Counted from the stretch's first letter, positions 37,728-47,086 are shown. The stretch: 64,000 nt of DNA from JADLGL01 sp050184415 (GCA_050184415.1 JBFXAJ010000015.1:19496-83495), one strand, 5' to 3'. The notes: generated by a model not told the origin, from the sequence alone. A program made the numbers and translations.

Positions 37728-39400
37728 GCTTCGATCGCCCGGCCCTTGAGAGCGAAGAGGCCGCGCGGCCGTCGCTGAATGAAGAGGATGATGGCGACGA
37801 GCACCACGATCTTGGCGACCACCGCGCCCGCATAGGGCTCGAGGAACTTGTTGGCGACGCCGAGCGACATCGCGCCCACCAGCGTGCCCCAGAGATTGCC
37901 GACCCCGCCGAACACCACGACCATGAACGAGTCGATGATGTAGGTCTGGCCAAGGTTCGGGCTGACATTGTCGATCTGGCTCAACGCCACGCCGGCGAGA
38001 CCGGCGATGCCGGAGCCGAGGCCGAAGGTCATGGCGTCGACCCACGGCGTGCGGATGCCCATCGCGCTCGCCATCCGGCGGTTCTGCGTGACCGCCCGCA
38101 TCCTGAGGCCGAGCGCGGTGCGCCGGAGGATCAGCATCAGGGCGACGAACACCGCGATCGCGAAGATGACGATCCAGAACCGGCTGTAGGTGATGCTGAT
38201 CTGGCCGATGCTGAACGACCCGGACATCCAGGACGGATTGCTGACCTGGACGTTGGTCGGGCCGAAGATCCCGCGCACCGCCTGCTGAAGGATGAGCGAG
38301 ACGCCCCAGGTCGCGAGCAGCGTCTCCAGCGGCCGGCCGTAGAGCCAGCGGATCAGCCCGCGCTCCATCGCGATGCCGATCAGCGCCGTGACGAGGAACG
38401 CCGCGGGGAGGGCGACCGCCAGCGACCAATCGAAGGCACCGGGGAAACTCTGGCGGAAGATGTCCTGCACGACGAACGTCGTATAGGCGCCGAGCATCAC
38501 CATCTCGCCATGGGCCATGTTGATGACGCCCATGACGCCGAAGGTGATGGCAAGGCCGATGGCCGCGAGCAGCAGCACCGAGCCGAGCGAGAGGCCGAAC
38601 CAGACGTTCTGCCCGACGCCCCAGAACTGGAGATTGGTTTCGATCGCCGAGACCCCGCGCGCGGCGGCTTCGGCAACGGGGCCCTCGCCGGCCGCGAGGC
38701 GGTTGAGGATGTTGAGTGCGGCCTGGTCGCCGCGGCTTCGGATGATTTCGACCGCGGCCAACTGATCGGCTTCGGCAAGGTCGGGATCGTTGATGATGAT
38801 CGCCGCCCGGGCCTGCTCCATGACGCGAAGCACGCCGGCATTGGTTTCGTTGGCGATGGCCTCCTCGAGGAGGGGCAGCACGCTTGCGTCGCGGGACGCG
38901 AAGATGGTTTGCGCGGCCTGGCGGCGCGTCGCGGCATCCTCGGACAGGAGCGTGAGGTTGCCGACGGCGTCGCGGACCGCGCGGCGGACGGCGTTGTTGA
39001 CCCGGATCCGCGTCGCCTCGCGCGCGGCGACCTCGCCGAGCGGCTCGGCGGTGATCGGATCGGTCATGATGAGGCCGGCACCGCCTGCGGTACCGGCAAA
39101 GACCAGGTCGTCGGCGTTACGGAAATAGAGGCCGCCGGCTTCGAGGGTCTGCAGCACCGCCACGGCATCCGAATTGCCGTGGGCGGCGATCCGTCCGACG
39201 ATCTCGCTGATGTCGCGATAATTGCCCTCGGCGGCGACGAACTCCTGCATGAGGGCGCGGAGCTCGGCATGTTCGGGATTTACGTCCTGGGCGGTGGCCG
39301 GCAGCGCGACGGCCAGGACCCAGAGGCCGAAGGCGGCGAACAGGGGCAGGAGCCGCGCGAGCGCGCGCTTGGAACCCGAGAGAGCGTGGACTCGTGTCAT
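37724..39400 (-). CDS. urtB: Urea ABC transporter permease UrtB
   Basis: 558 residues. A signal peptide and a periplasmic helical region of about 230 residues (ALMQEFVAAEGNYRDISEIVGRI, HEAT-like alternation) precede the LivH-type permease (IGLAITFGVMGVINMAHGEMVMLGAY, LRMRAVTQNRRMASAMGI). The long N-terminal part is usual for UrtB of proteobacteria. It is separated from urtA by a strong hairpin. Confidence 0.94.
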   Translation of the reverse strand: MTRVHALSGSKRALARLLPLFAAFGLWVLAVALPATAQDVNPEHAELRALMQEFVAAEGNYRDISEIVGRIAAHGNSDAVAVLQTLEAGGLYFRNADDLVFAGTAGGAGLIMTDPITAEPLGEVAAREATRIRVNNAVRRAVRDAVGNLTLLSEDAATRRQAAQTIFASRDASVLPLLEEAIANETNAGVLRVMEQARAAIIINDPDLAEADQLAAVEIIRSRGDQAALNILNRLAAGEGPVAEAAARGVSAIETNLQFWGVGQNVWFGLSLGSVLLLAAIGLAITFGVMGVINMAHGEMVMLGAYTTFVVQDIFRQSFPGAFDWSLAVALPAAFLVTALIGIAMERGLIRWLYGRPLETLLATWGVSLILQQAVRGIFGPTNVQVSNPSWMSGSFSIGQISITYSRFWIVIFAIAVFVALMLILRRTALGLRMRAVTQNRRMASAMGIRTPWVDAMTFGLGSGIAGLAGVALSQIDNVSPNLGQTYIIDSFMVVVFGGVGNLWGTLVGAMSLGVANKFLEPYAGAVVAKIVVLVAIILFIQRRPRGLFALKGRAIEA

Positions 39401-39426
39401 GGACCCGGCGTTGCTTCAGACGAAAG

Positions 39427-39452
39427 GGGAGGGGCGGCGCGCCGCCCCTCCC
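39427..39452 (-). terminator. 26-bp perfect palindrome between urtA and urtB
   Basis: GGGAGGGGCGGCG joined directly to its complement, followed on the minus strand by CTTTCG. It can fold into a very stable hairpin in the urtA-urtB gap. Such a structure would reduce readthrough or protect the urtA 3' end, giving more binding protein than permease. Confidence 0.6.
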
Positions 39453-39468
39453 GAGGATGACCGAAGAG

Positions 39469-40770
39469 CTACGGCGTGGCGGTGCCGGCGCCGCCGCAGG
39501 TGCCGGTGGCCACGTTGAAGTTGCCGCAGGAGAGCGGAGCGCGCCAATCGGCGATCAGCGTGCGCGAGTCGGGCAGGAAGTCCGACCATTCGTCGCCGAC
39601 CACAAGGCCGGTCGTCTCCCACACCACCTCGAACTGGCCGTCGGCCTGGATCTCGCCGATGAAGACCGGCTTGGTGATGTGGTGGTTCGGCATCATCGTC
39701 GAGTAGCCGCCGGTGAGGTTCGGCACCGAGACGCCGATGAGCGCGTCGATGACGGCGTCGGCATCGGTGGTGCCGGCCTTCTCGACCGCCTGCACCCACA
39801 TGTTGAAGCCGATGTAGTGGGCTTCCATCGGATCGTTGGTCACGCGATCCGCGTTGCCGGTATAGGCGTGCCAGGCTTCGATGAAGGCCGCGTTCTCCGG
39901 CGTGTCGATCGACTGGAAGTAGTTCCAGGCGGCGAGATGGCCGACGAGCGGGGTGGTGTCGAGGCCCGCGAGCTCTTCCTCACCGACCGAGAAGGCGATG
40001 ACCGGGATATCGGCAGCGTCGACGCCCTGGTTCGCGAGTTCGCGGTAGAACGGCACGTTGGCGTCGCCATTGATCGTGGAGACCACGGCGGTGAACTTGC
40101 CCTGCGAGCCGAACGCCACGATGTCCGACACGATGGTCTGCCAGTCGGAATGGCTGAACGGCGTGTAGTTGATCATGATGTCCTCGGGCGCGACGCCGGC
40201 GTCGAGGAGGTACTGCTCGAGGATGCGGTTGGTCGTGCGCGGATAGACGTAGTCGGTGCCGGCGAGCACCCAGCGCTCGACACCCTGCTCCATCAGATAG
40301 TCGACGGCGGGGATCGCCTGCTGGTTCGGCGCGGCGCCGGTGTAGAAGATGTTGCGGGAGCTTTCCTCGCCCTCATACTGGACGGGATAGAACACGACCG
40401 TGTTCAGCTCCTCGGCGACCGGAAGGATCGACTTCCGCGACACCGAGGTCCAGCAGCAGAACACCACGTCGACACCCTGGACGGTGACGAGGTCGCGGAG
40501 CTGCTCGGCGAACAGCGGCCAGTCCGACGCCGGGTCGACGATCACCGGCTCGAGCATCCGCCCGAGGAGGCCCCCGGCCTCGTTCTGCTGCTCGATGAGC
40601 ATCTGCATGACTTCGCTGAGCGTCGTCTCGGAAATGGCCATCGTTCCGGACAACGAATGGAGGATGCCGACCCTGATCGGCCCCTCGTCCTGGGCCGCCG
40701 CCGGCATTGCAACCGTCGCAATCGACGCTGCCGCCGCCAGGCCCAGGAGCGACTTGCGGTACTTCACCAT
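39469..40770 (-). CDS. urtA: Urea ABC transporter substrate-binding protein UrtA
   Basis: 433 residues. A signal peptide (KSLLGLAAAASIATVAMPAAA) is followed by IRVGILHSLSGTMAISETTL, VDPASDWPLFAEQ and FCCWTSVSRKSILPV, then YYPVQYEGEE-like FYPVQYEGEESSRNIFYTGAAPNQQ, and later ADGQFEVVWET. This is the urea/short-chain-amide binding protein of the UrtABCDE importer. The ATG at 40770 is preferred over the TTG one codon upstream because a G-run ribosome site fits it. A sigma-54 promoter lies about 55 bp upstream. Confidence 0.95.
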   Translation of the reverse strand: MVKYRKSLLGLAAAASIATVAMPAAAQDEGPIRVGILHSLSGTMAISETTLSEVMQMLIEQQNEAGGLLGRMLEPVIVDPASDWPLFAEQLRDLVTVQGVDVVFCCWTSVSRKSILPVAEELNTVVFYPVQYEGEESSRNIFYTGAAPNQQAIPAVDYLMEQGVERWVLAGTDYVYPRTTNRILEQYLLDAGVAPEDIMINYTPFSHSDWQTIVSDIVAFGSQGKFTAVVSTINGDANVPFYRELANQGVDAADIPVIAFSVGEEELAGLDTTPLVGHLAAWNYFQSIDTPENAAFIEAWHAYTGNADRVTNDPMEAHYIGFNMWVQAVEKAGTTDADAVIDALIGVSVPNLTGGYSTMMPNHHITKPVFIGEIQADGQFEVVWETTGLVVGDEWSDFLPDSRTLIADWRAPLSCGNFNVATGTCGGAGTATP

Positions 40771-40825
40771 CAATAGAACCCCCTGTTGTTAAGGCGCCGT
40801 GGGAGGGGGCGCCTGCCTTGGTTCG

Positions 40826-40840
40826 GCAAGTCCCATGCCA
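40826..40840 (-). promoter_or_regulatory. Sigma-54 (RpoN) promoter of the urt operon
   Basis: On the minus strand TGGCATGGGACTTGC matches the -24/-12 consensus TGGCACG-N4-TTGC at all but one fixed position, with correct GG-N10-GC spacing. Transcription would start near 40814, leaving a leader of about 44 nt before urtA. An inverted repeat (CCTGCT...AGCAGG) farther upstream could bind an activator such as NtrC. Confidence 0.75.
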
Positions 40841-40975
40841 CGCGCGGGGTCAGGGGTTTTTCCCAGCACACCTGCTCATTGCCCGAAAATTAGGCAGCAG
40901 GGCGCCTAGTCAAGAAGCAGGCAACGCAAAGCTGCATACATCGTTTTCTTGACGCAAGCCGACGGACGCGCAAGT

Positions 40976-40992
40976 ATGACTCCTCAAGTCAT
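40976..40992. promoter_or_regulatory. ATGAC-N7-GTCAT palindrome between urtA and the zinc-ribbon gene
   Basis: ATGAC, TCCTCAA, GTCAT: a 17-bp dyad 23 bp upstream of the start at 41015, followed by TTTTGACG. The same arms and the same 7-bp spacer occur at 59159-59175. Probably an operator; the protein that binds it is unknown. Confidence 0.5.
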
Positions 40993-41014
40993 ATTTTGAC
41001 GCTGGAGAATGGGA

Positions 41015-41932
41015 ATGTCGCTGGAGAAGGACTTTGGCCGGTCCTGCTGGAACTGCAGCTACGGGCTTTCCGCCGATCAAACCCGTTGTCCGCGTTGTGG
41101 AATCCCCACTCCGACAGCGGCCCGGCCCACGGCATCGGCGGCTCCTCCCGGCAAGGGACGGAGCCAGGACACGCCGCGCCGGCGCGGCGCGACCCCTCCA
41201 GCGGCACGCAAGACGACGCCAAAGGCAGCGGCGCCTCGCATGGAGATCATTCCGCCAAAGCCCCCGGCCCCCGGTCAGCTCGCCAAGGTTGGCGCGTCCG
41301 CCGGAAGGGGACTGCTGAAATCCTTCGACGTCGCGAAGCGCATCGGCTCCGCCGTGACCAGCGCTTCGGGCAAGGCGGCCACCCGGGCTGCTAAGCTTCT
41401 GGCCGGGACGGCCGGCTCGGTGTCCAGAGGCACGGCGCAGCTCGTAGCGTGGCGGCCGGGCCAGTCGTCGCGCGGCGCAATCGACGTCGATGCTCTGCGC
41501 CGCGAAAACGCGCGGACGCTCACCGATGTCGCCGAACTCCTCCTGCGCGAAACGCGCGAGGAAAACGAAGGCCTGAAAGAGCGCCTGTCCCGGCTCGAGG
41601 CCGCCATCGGGACCGATGCCGGCGAGGCCACGCTGAAAGCCATTCCAGTCGAGACGCCGCCGGGCAAGCCGACGCCGGCCGCCGGTGGAAGACGGGGGAA
41701 GGCGAGCACAAATCGCACATCGGCGAAGCGTGGGACGCCGGCCAAACGGCGGTCCCGCCGGTCGCCGGCCCAGCAGGAGAGTCTCGTGCCCGAAACCGCG
41801 CCGATCGCGCTGGCGCCGGATCTCGGACCAGATCTCCGAGCATCGGGGGACGCGAAGGTCGTTCGCATGGAAAGCCGGCGGAACGGCGCCCGGCGCCGCC
41901 GCGTCTCGAGCCCGGTCGAGGCGGCCGGCTAG
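41015..41932 (+). CDS. Zinc-ribbon protein with basic, coiled-coil body
   Basis: 305 residues. The N-terminus has one zinc-ribbon knuckle pair, CWNCSYG and CPRCGIP (C-x2-C-x11-C-x2-C). A long basic Ala/Pro/Lys linker follows, then a helical segment likely to form a coiled coil (LLLRETREENEGLKERLSRLEAAIG) and a very basic C-terminus (KRGTPAKRRSRRSPA, SRRNGARRRRVSS). The composition suggests nucleic-acid or polyanion binding. The family is not recognised. The ATG at 41015 has GGAG 7 bp upstream; 41009 is possible. Confidence 0.65.
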   Translation: MSLEKDFGRSCWNCSYGLSADQTRCPRCGIPTPTAARPTASAAPPGKGRSQDTPRRRGATPPAARKTTPKAAAPRMEIIPPKPPAPGQLAKVGASAGRGLLKSFDVAKRIGSAVTSASGKAATRAAKLLAGTAGSVSRGTAQLVAWRPGQSSRGAIDVDALRRENARTLTDVAELLLRETREENEGLKERLSRLEAAIGTDAGEATLKAIPVETPPGKPTPAAGGRRGKASTNRTSAKRGTPAKRRSRRSPAQQESLVPETAPIALAPDLGPDLRASGDAKVVRMESRRNGARRRRVSSPVEAAG

Positions 41933-41942
41933 GGCCGCCTCG

Positions 41943-43163
41943 TCAAGGCCGGTCGATCACATACTGTCCGACGTCGCAGGCGCCGGACCGGAAGCTCGCC
42001 TCGCAGCCGCAGAGATAATACGCCCACATCCGGCGGAAGCGCTCGTCGAATCCGAGGGCGGCGACATCGGGCCAGCGCGCCCGGAAATCGTCGTACCAGC
42101 GGGCGAGGGTTTCGGCATAGCTGAGGCCGAAGAAGGACGTCCCGCTCAGCGTCAGCCCGGCCGTCGCGACCTCGCGCGACAGGATGGCCTTCGACGGCAG
42201 CATCCCGCCCGGGAAGATGTAGCGCTGGATGAAGTCGACCGCGCCGCGATAGGTCTCGAATCGGTCGTCCGCGACCGTGATGATCTGGAGGACGGCGCGG
42301 CCGCCGGGCTTCAGCCGGTCGCGCACCGCGTTGAAATAGACCGGCCAGTTCTCCTCGCCGACGGCCTCGAACATCTCGATCGAGACGATCTTGTCGTAGG
42401 TTTCGGGGACGTCGCGATAGTCCTGGATCCGGATCTCCACCCGATCCGACACGCCGGCCCGCGCCATCCGCTCCCTCGCGAAGGCCGCCTGCTCCCTCGA
42501 CAGCGTGATGCAGGTGACACGGCACCCGGTCTCGGCGGCGGCGAGCTCGGCGAAGCCGCCCCAGCCGCAGCCGATCTCGAGCACGTGGTCGGTCGGCTTG
42601 AGGTCGAGCGACCGGATGATGCGGCGGTATTTCTCGGTCTGCGCCTCCTCGAGCGACCATGACGGGTCATCGAAGACCGCCGAGGAATACGTCATCGTCG
42701 GGTCGAGCCACAGCGCGTAGAAGGCGTTCCCGAGGTCGTAGTGATAGGCGATGTTGCGCCGCGAGCCGGCGCGGGTATTGGCGCGGAGGCGGTGCCAGAG
42801 GCGGATCAGCGGCGCGATGACGGGCGACGCCGTCATCGGCCCGGAGAGGGCGGTCTCGTTCGCGTAGCCGAAGGCGAGCAGCGCCTGGAGGTCCGGCGTC
42901 GTCCAGTCGCCATCCATGAAGGCTTCCGCAAAACCGACGTCGCCGCGGGTCATCATCCGGCGGACCACCCGCATCCGGTTGACGGCGAGAGTCGCCGAAG
43001 GACCGGGCTCCTTACCGCGGAAGGTGCGGCGCGAGCCGCTCGGAAGGAGGAGCGTCAGGTCACCATGCGTGGCCGCCTGCGCCCAGCGCGTGGCGATCTT
43101 GCCCCAAAGGCCGCGGATCGGACGACCGTCCTCCTCTGCACGGATATCGGCGACGCTCGCCAC
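41943..43163 (-). CDS. Cyclopropane-fatty-acyl-phospholipid synthase family methyltransferase
   Basis: 406 residues. The AdoMet motif VLEIGCGWGGFAELAA follows NIAYHYDLGNAFYALWLDPTMTYSS, the classic CFA-synthase start of the catalytic domain. ITLSREQAAFARERMA, IEMFEAVGEENW and GAVDFIQRYIFPGGMLPS are also family marks. The enzyme transfers a methylene to unsaturated acyl chains of membrane phospholipids. Whether it is Cfa itself or a related methyltransferase with another lipid substrate cannot be told. Confidence 0.88.
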   Translation of the reverse strand: MASVADIRAEEDGRPIRGLWGKIATRWAQAATHGDLTLLLPSGSRRTFRGKEPGPSATLAVNRMRVVRRMMTRGDVGFAEAFMDGDWTTPDLQALLAFGYANETALSGPMTASPVIAPLIRLWHRLRANTRAGSRRNIAYHYDLGNAFYALWLDPTMTYSSAVFDDPSWSLEEAQTEKYRRIIRSLDLKPTDHVLEIGCGWGGFAELAAAETGCRVTCITLSREQAAFARERMARAGVSDRVEIRIQDYRDVPETYDKIVSIEMFEAVGEENWPVYFNAVRDRLKPGGRAVLQIITVADDRFETYRGAVDFIQRYIFPGGMLPSKAILSREVATAGLTLSGTSFFGLSYAETLARWYDDFRARWPDVAALGFDERFRRMWAYYLCGCEASFRSGACDVGQYVIDRP

Positions 43164-43296
43164 GGATGTCCCCTCTTGCCCCTCGCGAGCGGATCAGTCC
43201 CTCTCGCTGCCATTCTTTCCGAAGATAGGCGGTCACGCCCGATAGCGCGAGCGGGGCGGGTCAACAAGGGAGCGCGGCACGACCCGGCGAATTGCC

Positions 43297-44169
43297 TCAG
43301 CCGCCAAATCGCCGGCGCGGGTCGAAGGCGATCGTGGCGAGGACGAAGCCGACAAGCGCGCTCCCGGCGACCACGGCGAGCGCCGTGAAGTCGAGCCCGC
43401 CATAGGCGGCGGCGCGGATCAGCTCCACCGCATGGCTGAACGGGTTGGCCGACGCGATCACATAGAGGTACTCGGCGCCGTTATCCCGGAACTGCCACAG
43501 CGGATAGAACGCCGGCGACAGGAGCAGCACCGGGTAGACCACGAACTTCATGGTCGTGGAGTAGTCGCGCACCTTCGCCAGGAGCACCGCCACCACCATC
43601 GTGACCGCCGCGAGCATGAACCCGCTCAGGAGAACCGCGGGAATGGCGGCAAGCCATCCGATCCAGGGCACGTCGATCGCGGGTATGACGATCCCGATCG
43701 CGAACGCGACGAGGAGGAACAGATAGGCCTGGACGAGCGTGATGATGGCGCTGGCGAACAGCTCGCAGAACAGGAGGTAGGGGCGGGGGAGCGGCGCGGT
43801 CAGGAGGATCTTGGTCTCGCCCTCCGTCCGGCTGGCGACCAGGCGGGTCGAGAAGCGCATGGCGCCGAAGAGGAGGGCCATCCCGACGAGGCCGGGAATG
43901 ACGTATTCCTGGTAGGGCTTGTACGCGCCGTCATAGGCAGGGGCCGCCAGCGACCCGAACACCGCCTCGACGCCCGCGGCAAAGATCACCAGCCACAGCG
44001 TCGGCCACACCACTGCCCCGACCAGTTCCGCCGACGCCCGGACCGACCGCTCGACCTCCCGGACCACGATGGCCCGCATCGCGCGCAAGCCGCGGATCGG
44101 GGCCGCGGCCCTGGGCCTCGGCGCGAGTCGGTCGTTCCCCATGCTGTCGACGGTTTCGAGGGTGCTCAA
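43297..44169 (-). CDS. ABC-2 type exporter permease
   Basis: 290 residues with six membrane helices of the ABC-2 family (ELVGAVVWPTLWLVIFAAGVE, YVIPGLVGMALLFGAMRFST, LLFCELFASAIITLVQAYLFL) and the late motif VLLLSPAFYPL. The long charged N-terminus may be shorter in reality (ATG at residue 10). It is divergent from an ABC ATPase-permease pair. No ATPase is beside it on its own strand, so it may share the divergent one. Confidence 0.82.
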   Translation of the reverse strand: MSTLETVDSMGNDRLAPRPRAAAPIRGLRAMRAIVVREVERSVRASAELVGAVVWPTLWLVIFAAGVEAVFGSLAAPAYDGAYKPYQEYVIPGLVGMALLFGAMRFSTRLVASRTEGETKILLTAPLPRPYLLFCELFASAIITLVQAYLFLLVAFAIGIVIPAIDVPWIGWLAAIPAVLLSGFMLAAVTMVVAVLLAKVRDYSTTMKFVVYPVLLLSPAFYPLWQFRDNGAEYLYVIASANPFSHAVELIRAAAYGGLDFTALAVVAGSALVGFVLATIAFDPRRRFGG

Positions 44170-44316
44170 GACGGTGCCGGATTTTCTGGCGTCGGGCCTG
44201 GCGCCGGGCCGATTCTAGCGGCGGAGGCGCGGACCGGCAAACCGGAAGGGCTGGCGGCGACGGCCGCGCGGGACTATCTCCTGCCCGCCCAGGAACGGTC
44301 CGCCAAGGGAGTCTCC

Positions 44317-45327
44317 ATGAATACGCCGCTACCGCGGGGCAGCGCCCCCCCGGCGCCGCTGGCCGAAGGCGTCGCCTGGTCCTCGGCGCACCCGGCCGGC
44401 GACGCGCCGGCCCTTGCGATCAACGACCTCCGCAAAGTCTATGCGAGCGGGACGGAGGCGCTGAAAGGCGTGTCCTTCGACATGCCGCGGGGCGATTTCT
44501 TCGCCCTCCTCGGCCCGAACGGCGCCGGCAAGACCACCGTCATCGGCATCGTCACCGGGCTCGTCAACAAGACCGGAGGCACCGTCTCGGTGTTCGGCGA
44601 GGACCTCGACCGCCGCCCGCAATCCGCCCGCCGTCACATCGGCGTGGTGCCGCAGGAGCTCAACTTCAACATCTTCGAGCGCGTGATCGACATCGTCGTC
44701 AATCAGGCCGGCTACTACGGCATCCCACGGCGGATCGCGATTCCCCGCGCGGAGATGCTGCTCGACCAGCTCGGTCTCCTCGACAAGAAGGACGAGCGCT
44801 CGCGCAACCTCTCGGGCGGCATGAAGCGCCGCCTGATGATCGCCCGGGCCCTGATCCACCAGCCACGGCTCCTGATCCTCGACGAGCCGACGGCCGGCGT
44901 CGACGTCGAGCTCCGGCGCGGCATGTGGGATTTCCTCCGCCAGCTCACGGCCGGCGGCACGTCGATCCTCCTCACCACGCACTATCTCGAGGAGGCCGAG
45001 CAGCTCTCCCGGCATATCGCGATCATCAATCGCGGCAGCATCATCGTCCGCGGCACGGTCAAGGACATCCTCGGTCGGCTCCACACCGAGGTGGTCATCC
45101 TCGACCTCGTCCGCGAACAGGCCGAGGCGGCGGCAGCGGTGCTTCCGGCGTACCGGCCGAACGTCGTCGATGCGACCACCCTCGAGATCGAGATCGACAG
45201 TGGCGGCGCCATCGGAACGGCGATCGTGGCCCTGGAGAATGCCGGCATTCCGGTCCGCATGACCCGGTCAAAGAGCGGACGGCTCGAGGAGGTCTTCATG
45301 CGGCTAACCAGCGAGCAGGCCTCGTGA
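44317..45327 (+). CDS. ABC-2 exporter ATPase (YadG-like)
   Basis: 336 residues. Walker A LLGPNGAGKTTVIGIV, Q-loop VPQELNFNIFERV, signature NLSGGMKRRLMIARAL, Walker B LLILDEPTAGVDVELRR and H-loop LLTTHYLEEAEQL are complete. The C-terminal 80 residues are the usual accessory domain of drug/polysaccharide ABC-2 exporters. AAGGGAG precedes the ATG. The next gene overlaps by 4 bp (GTGA). Confidence 0.92.
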   Translation: MNTPLPRGSAPPAPLAEGVAWSSAHPAGDAPALAINDLRKVYASGTEALKGVSFDMPRGDFFALLGPNGAGKTTVIGIVTGLVNKTGGTVSVFGEDLDRRPQSARRHIGVVPQELNFNIFERVIDIVVNQAGYYGIPRRIAIPRAEMLLDQLGLLDKKDERSRNLSGGMKRRLMIARALIHQPRLLILDEPTAGVDVELRRGMWDFLRQLTAGGTSILLTTHYLEEAEQLSRHIAIINRGSIIVRGTVKDILGRLHTEVVILDLVREQAEAAAAVLPAYRPNVVDATTLEIEIDSGGAIGTAIVALENAGIPVRMTRSKSGRLEEVFMRLTSEQAS

Positions 45328-46100
45328 ACCCTTTCGAAGCCTGGATCTCGTTCTACACGATCGTCCGCAAGGACCTCGTCCGCATGGTGCGCATCTGGCC
45401 GCAGACCTTCCTGCCGGCCGTCGTCACCTCCACGCTCTATTTCCTGATCTTCGGGACCGTGCTCGGGTCGCGGATCGGCGACTTCCAGGGCGTGGCTTAC
45501 GTTTCCTTCGTGGTGCCGGGCCTGATCATGCTCCAGGTCATCACCAACGCGTTCTCCAACGTCGCCTTCGTGATGTTCTCGTCGAAATTCTTCGGACGGA
45601 ACATCGACGAGCTCCTGGTCTCGCCGACCCCGCCCTGGGTGATCGTGGCGGGCTTCGTTGCCGGGGGCGTCGCCCGCGGCGTCCTCGTCGGGGTGCTGGT
45701 CTATGTGACGGCGCTCTTCTTCGCCGACTTCAGCATCCACAATGCCGCGGTCGTCGTCCTCTTCCTAGTCCTCACCAGCATCACGGCATCCCTTGGCGGC
45801 CTTCTCAACGGCATCCACGCCAAGAGCATCGACGGCATCAACATCATCCCGACCTTCGTGCTGGCGCCGCTGGTCTATCTCGGCGGCGTCTTCTACTCGG
45901 CAGACCTTCTGCCAGGCTTCTGGCAGGGCCTCACCCATGCCAACCCCGTGTTCTACGTCGTGGACGGGTTCCGCTGGGGTTTCCTCGGCATCTCCGACAC
46001 GCCGCTCTGGCTCAGCTCGGGCGTGCTGCTCGGCGTCACGCTGATCCTTGGCGTCTGGTCGTGGTACGAAATCAAGGCCGGGCTTCGCCTGAAGCAGTAG
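45324..46100 (+). CDS. ABC-2 exporter permease (YadH-like)
   Basis: 258 residues from a GTG. Membrane helices and the ABC-2 signature are visible: FLPAVVTSTLYFLIFGTVLG, VVPGLIMLQVITNAFSNVAF, and LGGVFYSADLLPGFWQGLTHANPVFYVVDGFRWGFLG. Together with the preceding ATPase it forms a YadGH-type exporter; the substrate is unknown. A hairpin (AGGGCCA/TGGCCCT, 46125-46142) lies downstream. Confidence 0.9.
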   Translation: MNPFEAWISFYTIVRKDLVRMVRIWPQTFLPAVVTSTLYFLIFGTVLGSRIGDFQGVAYVSFVVPGLIMLQVITNAFSNVAFVMFSSKFFGRNIDELLVSPTPPWVIVAGFVAGGVARGVLVGVLVYVTALFFADFSIHNAAVVVLFLVLTSITASLGGLLNGIHAKSIDGINIIPTFVLAPLVYLGGVFYSADLLPGFWQGLTHANPVFYVVDGFRWGFLGISDTPLWLSSGVLLGVTLILGVWSWYEIKAGLRLKQ

Positions 46101-46165
46101 GGCGGTTTGAAAAACGAAGCACGAAGGGCCACTTATGGCCCTCGGGAAAGCTCCGGAGACATGAC

Positions 46166-47086
46166 ATGGGCGACATGACGATCAACGCGGCCGCGACCTC
46201 GGCCAACGGCGCCGACGCGCTCGTCATCGACACCACGACACGCGATTTCGGCCGCGACGTCATCGAGGAATCGCGCCGCCGGCCCGTGCTGGTCGATTTC
46301 TGGGCGCCGTGGTGCGGCCCCTGCCGGACACTGTCGCCGATCATCGAGAAGGCGGTGAAGGCCGCGAACGGCGCGGTCCGCCTCGTCAAGATGAACATCG
46401 ACGACCATCCGTCGATCGCCGGTCAGATGGGGATCCAGTCGATCCCCGCCGTCATCGCCTTCGTCGAAGGGCGCCCGGTGGACGGCTTCCTCGGCGCCAT
46501 CCCCGAGGGCAAGGTCAAGGAGTTCATCGACAAGGTCGCGAAGAACGCCAAGGAGCCGGTCGACATCGAGGCCGTGCTCGTCGAGGCGGAGGCCCTGCTT
46601 GAGTCGGGCGACGCCAACCGCGCGGGCGAGCTGTTCGCCGGCGCGCGCGACGCCGTGCCCGACGACCCGCGGGCTCTCGGCGGCCTGATCCGCGCCGCGG
46701 TCCGGATCGGCGACTTCGACGCCGCGCGCCAGTTCCTCGCGATGACGCCGCCGGCGAAGGTCAATGATTCGGCGATCGCCAAGGCGCGCGCCGCGATCTC
46801 CCTCGCCGAGCAGGCCGCCACGCTCGGCGACCCGCGGAAGCTCGCCGCGCGCCTCGACGCCGATCCCGCGGACCATGCGGCGCGTTTCGACCTTGCGGTC
46901 ATCGAGAACGCGCTCGGCAACCGCCGCGCGGCCATCGATCATCTCATCGAGATCATGAAGGGCGAGCGTGGCTGGAACGACGACCAGGCCCGCAAGCAGC
47001 TCGTGCAGTTCTTCGAGGCGTGGGGCCCGAAAGACGAGGCCACCATCGCCGGGCGGCGCCGGTTGTCCTCGCTTCTTTTTTCGTAG
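46166..47086 (+). CDS. cnoX: Thioredoxin-TPR chaperedoxin (CnoX/YbbN family)
   Basis: 306 residues. A thioredoxin domain keeps the WCGPC active site in VDFWAPWCGPCRTLSP and the cis-proline loop GIQSIPAVIAF. TPR-like helices follow (ALLESGDANRAGELFAGAR, HAARFDLAVIENALGNRRAAIDHLIEIM). CnoX proteins protect oxidised clients and hand them to GroEL; proteobacterial members differ in whether the CxxC is kept, and here it is. The start at 46166 has GGAG 8 bp upstream. Confidence 0.9.
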   Translation: MGDMTINAAATSANGADALVIDTTTRDFGRDVIEESRRRPVLVDFWAPWCGPCRTLSPIIEKAVKAANGAVRLVKMNIDDHPSIAGQMGIQSIPAVIAFVEGRPVDGFLGAIPEGKVKEFIDKVAKNAKEPVDIEAVLVEAEALLESGDANRAGELFAGARDAVPDDPRALGGLIRAAVRIGDFDAARQFLAMTPPAKVNDSAIAKARAAISLAEQAATLGDPRKLAARLDADPADHAARFDLAVIENALGNRRAAIDHLIEIMKGERGWNDDQARKQLVQFFEAWGPKDEATIAGRRRLSSLLFS

